64,000 bases of DNA from Pagrus major (Eukaryota; Chordata; Actinopteri; Spariformes; Sparidae). A model generated the notes under the pieces. The model saw nothing but the letters and a program-made list of their open reading frames with translations. It was not told where the DNA came from and made no database searches. The stretch spans positions 14,717,147 to 14,781,146 of the forward strand of contig NC_133238.1 in NCBI RefSeq assembly GCF_040436345.1, written 5' to 3'. A program made the position numbers and the translations under genes. Position 1 is the first letter of the stretch, and each line of letters starts with the position of its first letter. Shown here piece after piece: positions 33,591 through 45,600 of this stretch.

Positions 33591-36182
33591 TTTCTCCCGT
33601 CATCTTGTCCTCGTCGTGTCGTCACGTTTCTGTCACAGACTCAACTTCCTGTTTGTGTTCTGACATGTTCTGTTCTGCTTCTTGTTTGGACCTCAGACGA
33701 GGCTTCCTCGTGTTCGTCTCCACTCTTCACTCTTTATTCTGTCATATCGTCGTCCTCACTTTCCTGCTTTTGCTTGATTGTCAGAGCACTTTGTGAACTG
33801 TGTTTAAAGCTGCTGTATAAATAAAGTGTGTTACAGTAAAACTCATATATTTGTGTGAAGCCTCAGCTTGAAGTATTTCTCAGTACTTTGAGTTTTCTCT
33901 GCTCTTTATTCAGCTTTATTCTGCTGGAGTTGGAGGACGTTGCCGCCCTCTGCTGGTGAAAACACAGCACAGCTGTTGTGTATCCAGTGAGCTCATATCA
34001 CACTGTTCAGTCTGTATAAATCTCAGTCTGTCACATTTCACTGCACATGTTTCACTGTTTGTCGTCCTGGAGTCAAATGAGGGAAATGTTCAGTGTTGTT
34101 CTGAGGCGGCACAATCACTGACATCTTTTAAATCAGCAGGAAGTCTTTTATTAATGCTGCCACCAGGCTGCTTCATTTCAACATGTCTCGTCTGTTTGAT
34201 TATCCTCCATATTGCTCTTTATTTATTGTATTATTTATACACGTCTGCTGTTATTGGCCTCAACTCTGACATGTTTTAATCCCGTTTCAACCTCGTAAAG
34301 CCCTTTTTAACTGTGAAAACTGCTGTATGAATAAAGTGTATTATTATTATGACACATACAGAACTCAGCACCAGAGCTTCAACTAATAATGCAACGAACC
34401 GTCTCAAACAAATGGACGTCAGTGATGATTCATATTTACAGATTCAAATCCAACAAACATCCTCAAAATACAGCCGGACTTCATCAGCCACAAAACACTG
34501 AGAGAAACACAATGATTGTCATTAAAATGTGTTTTCTTCTCATATAATAATCACACAGAAATGAACAGATGTTGACAGTTTATGACGTCACTACGGACAT
34601 AATTACATGTGTGAACCAACACGATCAAACTGTTTGTTTCATCATTAGAAACATGAAACAAGTCAGAGTGTTTCAGGTGGAGAGTCGAGAACATCTGATC
34701 ATATTTTACTGTCCATTTACAACTTTGTTCACAATGACTCTTTACAATTAAAGCTACAGACGAGTCGATGTTTCCTGTTTCTGACATTTCACTGATATTT
34801 CTGGATTTTACTGGAACAAGAGCCAGAATTCAAAACAGCTGTTGCAACACAGTCTCACTGCCGACGCTTGGTCAGGGCCCTTTCACGTTGTTTACTGACG
34901 CTCAACGTCTCCCTCAGCGTCTCATTTCCACGCACGGGGATTCCAGTTGAGTCCAATGTGACGCTCAGAGCAACTGATCCAGCTCCATTCACTCCTGACT
35001 ATTGGACCCGGCCGCGGCGCTGAGAGACGCCGTGAGCGTCAGTCCCATTGGACAAGTGTGAACCTGACACCTGGAAATATTCTCCTGACAGTCAGCTCGA
35101 CGTTTAAGGTGGTTTTTCAGTGATATTCTCCGTATTTTTCAACACAGAAACACCAGTGTGTTTTTGTTCATTACAAAACATAAATGGGTTTAATTCTCTG
35201 AGAATCAATGTTGGTGTTTCCCCCTTCGACTCTGAGAAACACGGAGTTTCATGGTCAGTGTCGGACAGCTAAATGCACTACATTACCCACAATCCTTCAA
35301 ATTATGAGAAGTAATCTGAAAACCGTTTTTACACCATTTATTTCAAAATGAAATAAAATTCAAATACATAAATAATTAAGCTGAAGTCTCAGAATATCGT
35401 TTAATTTCAGCTCGCTGTGAGTGACAGGTCAACAGCTTTCAAGGTCAGTGATTGGACGTTATATTTGCAATGCATCTTGGGACTTGTAGTTGACACCATT
35501 CAGTCGGGACACGAGGAACCTTAATTGAGCCACACCCACACCAGACCCAGGTAAGTTGGCTTGAACTTTTCCAATGTAGCTGAATCAGAGGAATCGAGTA
35601 AATTGTGTCCTGTCCACTTATTAGTGTAACTCATTTCTTACACTAACAGAAATGAGTGAATATGAACAACTCAAATAATCCTGTGAATGTGGTAAAGTTT
35701 GTCCTGCTGTCTGAAAAACAGGTGGCAGAACAGCTCAGCCCCGTCTGAGAAACAGTTACAGAAGATGTAAAAGAAAAGAATAAATCCAGTCTCAGGTAAT
35801 AAACTGATGACAGTGTGTGTTATATATTGCTGTAAGTTATATGTTAGTATGACTGTTCGCTGTTCTGAACTAGAAATGCCTTGTTTTAACATGGTGATGT
35901 AAAGCTGTAAAGAAATAGCAGTGTTAGCTGTTAAATTATAACACACCAACACCTCACTTGTCATCTGTGTTTGAGTGCATGTGAATAGTGTGCATGAATA
36001 AAGTCATCCCATTTAAACCAGTGGAAGTTTACACGCTGGGCCCAGTATTGACAGCATGTAATGTTTTTATCACTTCTTTTGCAATAGGACTATTATACAT
36101 GAACACATAACATCCTGTATTTGTGTTTTTCCCCATGAATTGATACTGTAACCACCTGACAGCAAACAGATCTGATCCCTAC

Positions 36183-38523
36183 ATGTTTCACTCTCATATG
36201 CAGAAGGACGAAGCCTCAAAAACAGCTGTGCCCACCTGCCAGGCCCCAAATCCCCTCGGGAGGAAGACTTGCATAGAGTGCGTGTGCCCTTTCCACATGA
36301 ATGAGGAATTAAAAACAACAAGACAAGCTGAAGGACGATCGCTGGGCATCATCTGCAAAGAAACATATAAATTCCAGCCGGACCATCAAGTCGGCCCAGA
36401 TATCTGAGAGTTTAATCACTGTGATGTAACGAGGGGTCGGCCTCTCACACAGCCACACAATCATCTTATTTGTCAGTCAGTCTTGCTTTTTAGTTCATGT
36501 GAAACCAACCTCAGGGCTGCAACAAACCATGATGTGTTATTACTGATCAACATGATTGTTACACTGTCACTTAACATGATGTATGAAATACATAAATATT
36601 ATGACAATATGCACAAAGCTTAGCTGCTGAGAGCTGAGCAACAAAGGCACCTTAACATCTGTCAAAGCAGTGACGTTGCTGTTGAGCTGTTGCTGATCAG
36701 TCTCACTCCTGTCATGCCGAGGTGTCACTGCATATATTTTTCTTCTCTGTAATTCTTGCAGGTTTTAAACTAAATGCCCTCGGCTACTGTCCGGTCCTGT
36801 TTCTGGGGCATCGGGGCGGCAATGGGCAGATTTCTGCAGACACGATGCATCACATCTCCCAAACTGACGGGGTTGTCCGAGAGATAATGAAGAAAATGGG
36901 GAAACTCTATGAGCAGCTACTGAAAAGTGACATCATCCTTGTCCAGAGTGAACATGTCACACTTTCCTGTCCTATGGTGTCGACTTTCATAGGCTCTGTG
37001 TCACTAGATTCAACAGGTGTAAATATACAGGTTGCCCATTGCAACATTCAAACCTTATCCACCCTGAGGCTGTTTAGAAATGACCACTTCTGTTGCAGCC
37101 TGTTAATCAATGGCTCTTTCCATCCACCTGTCAATCAAATCATCAGAGTTTAGCCAGAAACATTTATGCAAATAAAGCCGGTAAAAATGTGTTTCAGTGG
37201 ATTTTAAGTGAATTAAAACCTGTGCCGAATGATGTCACACGCTGTTTGGCCATTACATTTTTATATCCAATAAATCTGAGACTTTTTCAGGTGTATCCAG
37301 TCATTTTTCACACTGAATGGCAAAACAGATTTGTGTTAATGTGACGTTTCCAGCAGCATTTGTTGCGCAGCCTTTTAACCATTAACAGAGAATCTGATGA
37401 GGTTGAACACATAAACTTTGTGTTGATACTCATAAAATTAAATCACATTTTACATTTTTCATAAGGTATTTTTCATTTGGTGTTACTGAATTTGCATTAA
37501 AATGTTTGGATGGAAACAAAGTTATTGTGGAGACCAAAACAGTGTGATGAGCGTCCCACAGTAATGGCAGTGCCATCAATGATCCATCTCAACACGTTTT
37601 AAGTGACAGTAACTACATTTCCATTATGATGATGGTCTGTAATAAATAAACAAGTTGTTAAAGGAGCTTTATACAAAATCAATTCACTGCTAGTTGTCTA
37701 AGTTCTGCCCTGAAATCAAACCAAGATCAATATTCTGTTTAAAAAGTGTTATATTTTATTTGCAATATTTGCAGAGTTGTTGGCTCCACAAGCAGCTTTG
37801 GCACCGACTCCTGGATCTCAAGCTGGTCCCTGTAATGGACGACTGTGCCCCCCTGTGGACAGTCAGCCTGGACCAGGACCAGAACCAGAATCTGTTCTTC
37901 ACCTGAAACCTGTTGATTCACCATCGCTCCCATCTGAGCCTCCCCCATCCTCCCTCTCCTCTCAGCCTCCTCCCCCATCCTCCCTCTACTCTCAGCCTCC
38001 TCCATTCCTGAGAAATTCTGCTCTGCACCTAGCTAACAGTGCATCTGCTCTGAACCTAGCTAACAGAAATGCTACTCTACACCTAGCTAACAGAAATGCT
38101 ACTCTACACCTAGCTAACAGTGCCTCTGCTCTACGCCTAGCTAACAGTGCCTCTGCTCTGCACCTAGCTAACAGTGCCTCTGCTCTACACCTAGCTAACA
38201 GTGTCTCTACTAAACACCTAGCTAACAGAAATGCTACTCTACACCTAGCTAACAGAAATGCTACTCTACACCTAGCTAACAGTGCCTCTGCTCTACACCT
38301 AGCTAACAGAAATGCTACTCTACACCTAGCTAACAGTGCCTCTGATCTACACCTAGCTAACAGTGTCGCTGCCCCACACCTAGCTAACAGAAATGCTACT
38401 CTACACCTAGCTAACAGTGCCTCTGCTCTACACCTAGCTAACAGAAATGCTACTCTACACCTAGCTAACAGAAATGCTACTCTACACCTAGCTAACAGTG
38501 TCTCTACTTTATACATAGTGTAG
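36183..38523 (+). pseudogene. Decayed zinc-ribbon-like gene (unit B copy)
   Basis: Same organisation as the unit A copy: exon 1 to 36409, exon 2 36762-36926, exon 3 37775-38523. It keeps the same one-base slip after 'EELK' in the A-run near 36309. Exon 3 does not stop at the unit A position. It runs in frame through the Pro-rich part into 18 nine-residue repeats and stops at 38523. Whether this is expressed is unknown; the shared slip argues for a relic. Confidence 0.48.
38026..38515. repeat. 27-bp minisatellite, 18 copies, unit B only
   Basis: Tandem 27-bp units with core 'cctagctaacag', two main types, read on the + strand as HLANRNATL or HLANSASAL. The period is a multiple of three, so both strands stay open (+ to 38523; minus 38516-37992). 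Unit A has at most one core copy at the equivalent place. Confidence 0.95.
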
Positions 38524-38999
38524 GTGGTTATCTTTTGTTCCTTTCAGCCCCTTTTTGTTTGTTCCTGGGTTTCTTTTGGGAATAATTTGAACGATGTAAT
38601 AAAAGCTGTGAGTGAACTATGAACCTTGTGTCTGGTGTCCTTCATATGTTGCCTCCTCCAGCCCCTTCTGAGCCTCAGCTCTGACTTTTATGAACGGAGG
38701 CCGTAACACTCGCACAGAAACATTATGAAAGCAGCTAATTCAACATCCTGCTGCACGACTGCTGACTCAGACCAGAAGGAGACGCACGTTACGCCTGTTT
38801 TAAAGTCTTTACAGCGGCTGCCTGTTAAAGTCCTTCTGTGAGTCACCAGCTTCATGCTGACGACTGTCAAATACAACAAGTGCAGAACAAAGTGAAGTGA
38901 TGTCTCAGTTTTAATGTGCAGAACAGAATCATTGATGACGAGGAAACCATCAATCTTTACAATCAGTTTGAATCATTTTGTACAAAGTTCACTGAGGAA
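38524..38999. other. Non-coding 3' flank of gene 2
   Basis: Copy of 8546-9018 including the short L2-type relic; nothing else seen. Confidence 0.55.
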
Positions 39000-39005
39000 T
39001 TTATT
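39000..39005 (-). terminator. Polyadenylation signal of NLR gene 2
   Basis: AATAAA on the minus strand, 95 bp past the gene 2 stop codon, at the same spacing as in gene 1. Confidence 0.6.
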
Positions 39006-39099
39006 ACAAGAAGCTGAAAGATTGATGTGACTGTGATCCTGTACAGACTCAACTGTTCAGCACTGACAATGTTTCTGTGACAGGAGGAGACTCTGCAGA

Positions 39100-39644
39100 C
39101 TAAACACCACACAGACACACTGAGGAACCAGGACTGGACCAGAAGAGCCCAAATCCAGGATAAAGAGGTTCAGTGAATGTGGTGCTGAAGGTGTGGAGGT
39201 GGATCAGTGAGTCAGAGGAGACTCTGTAGAAGGACAGAGTGCCAGCAGGACAGTCCACATACACTGCTGCTCTACGAGAGGAGGAGGAGGAGGAGGAGGA
39301 GATGTGTGTTTGTCTGTTATTGTGACAGACAGAGTAACGACCATTAAAGCACCACAGACTCCAGGACTGATCATTATATCCAAACACACAGTCTTCTCTG
39401 CCTCCTCTCCTGCTGATTCTTCTGTAACTCACTGATATAGAAACTCTTCCTCTCCACTCGACCTCCCAGTAACAGCGACCAGTCAGACCAGTTCTACACA
39501 GCAGCTGAGGATACAAGGTCTCAAACCTCTCTGGATGATCAGGATATGACTGATCCTCCTCCACATGTGTCATCTTCCTGTTGTTGTCAGACAGTTTGAT
39601 GTCTCTGCTGACTGTGTTTGTGTCGACTGTGAGCTCACAGGAAT
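39100..39644 (-). CDS. Gene 2 exon 8: PRY-SPRY (B30.2) domain and stop
   Basis: Same exon structure as gene 1. Opens after acceptor 'tctctccatcag'; '[16 protein letters not shown]' and '[16 protein letters not shown]' are present. Differences cluster in loop regions (for example '[12 protein letters not shown]' versus '[12 protein letters not shown]') and in the polyserine run (about eight Ser). Confidence 0.9.
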
Positions 39645-42600
39645 CTGATGGAGAGAAAAAGACACAACACAGCTGCAGTTATTAATGTATCATCAGTGTG
39701 GTGATGACATCACAGATGTGACTGAGTGATGTCACAGTGTGAGGCTGAATCAAAGTAAAAACACACTCACACTTCCTCAGACCTGGTGTCAACCATCGGA
39801 CTCCAGCAGGCTCCACCCTGAAAGGAGGAGGGGGGTCAGAGCAGCACATCCTCTTTCAGCATGCAAACATGGACATGACATGACTCATACACAGAAACAC
39901 AACATGTCCATCAGGCTGCTTCTCCCTGTTTCCCTGAACCTCTTCACCTCTGCCACTCTCCTCACACACTGAGAGTGAGCCACAGGATGTTGGTGTGTGT
40001 GAAAGAGGACGACAACATGTGAGGACACACACAAACCTCTGTTTGGATTTATGACTTCATCTTTATGTTATTGGATGTTGCTGCTGTTTCCTGTGGGCTA
40101 CCTGACGCTTGCTGTCTGATCCAATGTCAGCTTGTGCTTATGTTTGTATATTACAGGACTTTTGGATTTGGATGTCAGAACTTTTGAGGTCAGATTCCTG
40201 TTTGAAGCTTCCAGGGCTTTTCTGAATCTCACCTGCACAGTCTGCTTTTTGTTCTCGCTGTGTTTCTGCTGCTTTGTTTCACTGTGCAAAGAAACAAATA
40301 CAGTTTATACGTAATAAATCATCAGGAAACGTTGGACGTTGGTTCCCGACCTCTGCCACAAAACCAAGAGACAGAGACTCCCAGACTGTTTCCCTCCAGA
40401 AGCTCACAAGTGTCACTGAAGCTGTTTGTGGTAGAAACAGCATCATTTCATGTGTTCATGTTCATGTTACTATAGTTTGGTGCTGGATTGACATCTGATG
40501 GATGTTACAGCAGTAATAGTTACTGTGAGGAGACTTCATGTCATGTTTGATGCCATTAAAAGCACAACAAATGACAGAACATGTCTCTTGGTCTGAAATC
40601 TGCTGTGGTAAACATGATGTGTCCAGATGTGACAGAGGAACATCTGACTATGAAGCCAGGAATCGGTCTTTCTGTCTGTCTGTCTGTGGTCCACATGTCT
40701 CCAGAACCGTTCATCCAGTCTACTTTATACTTGGCAGGTTTGTTGCTGAGGACTCGCAGAAGTGCAGCGTTGACTTTGAATTCAATGTTAGAAGTTTTTA
40801 GGGCTGCGACAACTGACCCATTAAATCCATTATAAAAACAGCTGCCGACCAGTTTCAGGGTGGATTAGCTGGTTGACGTTGCGATGCAGGCGCTGTGGCA
40901 CGGAGCGAGCTGCTTCACTTCATAGTCAAAGACGGTCGAGCCGAAGATACGTCAGGAAAACACAGTCAGTGCAGCAGTTCTGGTCTCCTGCGGTGGGGAG
41001 CAGTAAGCCAGCCAATGGCGCCTCGCGTAGCTCAGGTGATGAAACAGGAAGCTACTCGGAGTCGCGCCGTCTCCTTTCTGAATGGGCTCCGTTAGCGTTT
41101 GCAATATAGCGGAGGCCACGGAGGCAACGGGAACTACAAACGCTACAGAAGAGAAAAGTGTCCGAGCCAAGTCATCAAAAGTGGCAGCACTTTATATTAA
41201 AGTGTTCAAAGAAAACAGCTACAAGATGTGCAGAGCTGCTCTCACATGGCCCGGTAGCACCACATCACTGAGCAGCTGAAGAGAAAGCACGTCGGAGCCA
41301 CTACGGGTGAAGGAGACTCGGCACGGTAACTTAGGAAACCTTTCAAACCCAGAACCTGTCTACACTGATCCGTAGTGTCCGTCCCTTTAGTCACTGATTG
41401 TTCAGTGTTTTAATGAGCAGCAGTGTTTGTTTGTTGGACAGGCTGACTGACAAAAGTTTGGACAGGATGAACTTTTGGAGCTGATGAACTTCATCCATTA
41501 GTAAACCTGTTGTTCCTGCAAACACAAGATTAGAGCCCGGCTACATCACAGCTTTCAATTTAAAAAGCAGCGTTTAAGACAGAAACACCTTCCACCTGTG
41601 CTCTCAGGTCTGTGATGGATCAGTGTCGCCCCCTGCTGGGTAATTAGCTGCAGTACGCTCAGAGACACTGGAGGACATAAGAGGAGTTTTTACAATATTT
41701 CATGTCATAGTAAGAGATCGTCTGAAGTCAAGTCTTTATTTCTGCACAATAGAAACTTGAGCATATCTGTTCTGTTCAAATATATATTACATGTCCTTTT
41801 TATTCTCTGTGCACGGCTCAGGCTGCATTCACAATGTCCAGTTATTGTTTTATTTCATTTTCTAAATTCAAAACTGTCTTTATTGGCACCATGTAACACA
41901 AACATGTGGCCAAAGCAAGCGCACAAACATTGAGAAGATAAAGAAGAAGAACATTCTGGTGTAAAGACGAGTACAGTAGATCAAAACACAACAGAGACAG
42001 AACTATAACCAAAGCTGACAATAACAGCACAACACTAAATAATAAGTGTCGTCACATATAACATGAACAACTCTCAGCTGACTGTCACTCACTGTCCCTC
42101 AGTTTGTGGCAGCAGAACATAGACTGCTGCTGGATCACAGCTCTTTGGGTTCTCCCCTAGTAGGACTGTTCATGTTTCTTCATCTACTGGCTCAACAAAC
42201 CCTTTGTAATCTATTACATGTTGAACATGTGTTTCTCTAATGTGTTGATACTTTTCACATGTTGTGAGGAAGTGCTGCTCTGTTGTTGTTGTGTTTTATT
42301 GTACAGGCCTGATCTGTATTTGCCCTTTACATCAGCACATATTACCTCAAACAACAAGGCAGTTACTGAGTTCACTGAGCTTCAGGTGAATTGTGCTACT
42401 CTGCATACTGATATTATATAATATTGTGTCTCTCACTTCACAAAGAAACAAGTCAACATGGCGACTACGTTGTGAGGAAGGAGGCCCCATGACACCACAG
42501 CCAGCAGCTGCTCTGACTGATGCTATCCTCAGTATGCTGCTAACACACATGAGGCCACTATCAATGGTGGAGGATGAAGGAGTGCTGTGTGCACTTTAGA

Positions 42601-45600
42601 AAACAAACTATATTTTACTTTTGCATTCTTCATGTAACAAACATTTTAGAGGTGTGAATCTTCACCGGCCTCACGATTCGATTACGATTCAGCTGTCGAC
42701 GATTCTCGATGCATCTCAGTGTTCGTCATCCTCGATGATCTGTATCACTGCACACGGCTACTTTTCATCATTTAAATCCCCCTTTTATTCTGAAAGTCCT
42801 TCCAATAATCAGACTACAGCAGGCTACAAAATAAAAGCTGCATCTTTTCAGTAATCAAACAAAACATGTCTCCATCTGCAGCGTCTTTCACGTGTGTCTG
42901 CAATAATATAGTTTTCACATGGCAGCTTTAAGATGAAACATCTACTGACTCTGCTGCACACACCTCTCTCAGAGTTGGACAGCAGAGTTGACAGCACCTC
43001 CTCAGATCTCGGCTGATCAGCTGGGCTGCTGTAACAGTGATTATTTATGGCTGCAGACGTTAGCTTCAGCTGAAAATGGCCGACGTGATTAGTGATTGTT
43101 GTGAGGCAGAAGTCTCGTCCAGTTCCTGCTTCACAGCAAGTTCATAAAATCTGACGTGTCCCGAGATGTCCGTTTAAAAAAACACTCTTTTTAATCCCTC
43201 TCAGATGATCTCTGCCTCCCCCCAACATCCCTCCTACATCAGTAACGTCAGTCAGAAATCCTCCCACAGTTCAAAACATGGGAGCAACGTCACAACGTAA
43301 CTTTATTGTTCAGCTGAGGCCGAACAATCAACAATCAACATGAGCTGCAGACTCTGGATTCTGCTCTGTCTCTGCATCGTGATGCATCTTATAATGGAGA
43401 CATTTCCACACCTCTAATACATTTATGTTGCTTTTACAGTCTGAAGTTGTTTGAAAGTGAACTGAACAAGACTAAAGAGGAAAATGTGACGGCAATGTTT
43501 TATTTTTTAATAAAATGCTGGAAATGTAAAATAAATCAGCTTTTGTCTTTTCATGTGATTAATGGGTTATGAAAATAGTTGTTAGCTGCAGCCCTATAAT
43601 TAGTGACAACAAACACTACTCTGTGTTGTGTTGGTAGGAGTGAGTCTCTCTGGTATGTGACAGAGCTACGAGCACGTTGCTGCAGTCACAGTAAAGTGCA
43701 CGCTGTTATTACTGTAGTCGGCCATAAAGTGTGTGGATGGACTCAGTAACTGAAACCATGTGCGTTGTTTGCTGCCACACGAGAGAAATTAAAAGTCCAT
43801 CATGCAACGTTGTCACGCCATCTTCCTTCATTTAACACTTCCTATGAATCCTTCACAATAAAGGTCCTGCATTATGTCGTTATTTGAAAGCTTTTATTGT
43901 GAAGCAGCAAAATGAGGAAACATTGGATTTCCACCAGCAGAACCTGAACACGACTCCAGAACAGCTGAAAGTGAAGTTCAGTCAGCAGCTACGAGCCAGG
44001 CTGAAGTACATTACAACAGCATTAAACCAGAGGTCCACCAGCTACTGTAGAGAGCTGCAGCTCTGCACAGGTCACATATCATGTTAATCAATGGAGCAGA
44101 TGATTGATCACTGAATGTTTTCTTTTCTTTTGTCTTTTGATTTTGCTGACGGTGCAAAACACTGAAGCTTTCCTGCCCCTGCAGGCTGTTATAATGAGAA
44201 CTACCCAAAACAGCCCAAACTCAGCTGGAGCAGCAGTTTCCTCATGACAGGAGCCAAGACGGCACCACTGACCCATCTTAAATTAATCTATGCACTGCTG
44301 TTGTTCTGGTGATGTGACGGGAATGTTCCACCTCGTGTCATCTAACGTTGTTATTGGACTGTTTTATATCTTCTGTTCACTTTAAATTGATGCCACAGAC
44401 AGTTGTTACAGTCTGTAAATGGTTTCACACTGAGGCACAGATACACTTGTCAGTGATGATCTAGAATGCAGTTACTCCAGTGCTGATAAAGATCCATGTC
44501 AGAACCATTTTAAGTTCAAAGTCAAGCACTTTGGCAGAAACACTGTTTCTCCAGTTCAGGGAAAGAGTTTCTATGACATTCAGTGATTAAATTCATTTAT
44601 GTGTCACAGAAATCTTTTGAATTTGAGGTTCAGTATTTTCTGATCAGACATCTGACACAGAGGGTCTATTGTTATTATTAATATCATAATGTAGGGTTCT
44701 CTAAAAATGGGTAAAAACATTCATTTTTATTTTACTGTGTTTCTGAAATCTTAGTGATAGCAAAAACATGCCGTCTTTCCCTTTTATACTGCTTCTTGAA
44801 CACAGAGTAGAATAGGACTCAATTTCCCAGAATCCTCTGTTTTTTCTGGTCGTACAAGAGTCGTGTTTAAGTTAATACTGTTTTATATTAACTCTGTAAT
44901 TCATGTCTTATAGTGTTTAAAAATATTCTATGGTTTTTAAATTGATAAAGGTTAAGTTTTTTTTTCTGTTTAATACAAACTATTGTTTTTTCGCGGGAGG
45001 AAGTATCCCAGAGTTCCCCGGGACACAGGAGAGCTGGCTGTGTTTTTCCTCGGCAGAGAGAGAAAAAGTCAATGTTTGGAGACTTGAACTTAATGTTGGC
45101 CCAGATATTGGACTGCCCAGAGAGACTTAATCGTGCAGAGTATTCTTTTTCACGTATCTCAGTCGACTGTGTTTAGTGTGGACGACGGTGAAGTTTTCTT
45201 TTCTCGAGCCACGACTGCGTGGTCTCCTCCATTAGCTCCTACATTAGCTCTGTTAGCATTTAGCTCGGTGGCAAAGAACCAGTCTGCTGCGCAACACGGA
45301 CTTGAGGACGTTTCCAGTCGACATTCGTGAGGGTCGAGAGGACGGAGAGGACGGAGCGGACAGCGGACGAGGTGACGCAGATAACGAAGACGTGTCGGAC
45401 GGTAGCCTGGGCTACGGGAGTCGTCACGGGGCTGTCTGGATATCGCTCTGCTACCTGGCTGGCTAACGCCATTTTGCATCTACGACAGGAGGTTGCGTGA
45501 GTACTTGACATTGGAAACGAGAAACGAGTGCAGGATAGCGGCACGGGACTGTGTTAAAGCAGACTGTGAACTGTCCCGGTTTCTAAGTTTAACTTTTCAT

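Larger units (their letters stand above)
32967..43500. repeat. Segmental duplication, unit B left block (pairs with 3211-13540)
   Basis: Collinear near-identical copy of the unit A block. Single-base changes run at roughly one per hundred by eye. Larger differences are few: a 27-bp repeat expansion at 38026-38515 and a shorter polyserine tract. Between 33830 and 36180 no gene is seen. Confidence 0.93.

Noticed and set aside
37992..38516. A 174-residue Leu-Ala-Arg-Cys repeat protein on the minus strand
   Set aside because: It is the antisense reading of the 27-bp minisatellite. The period divisible by three keeps all strands open.
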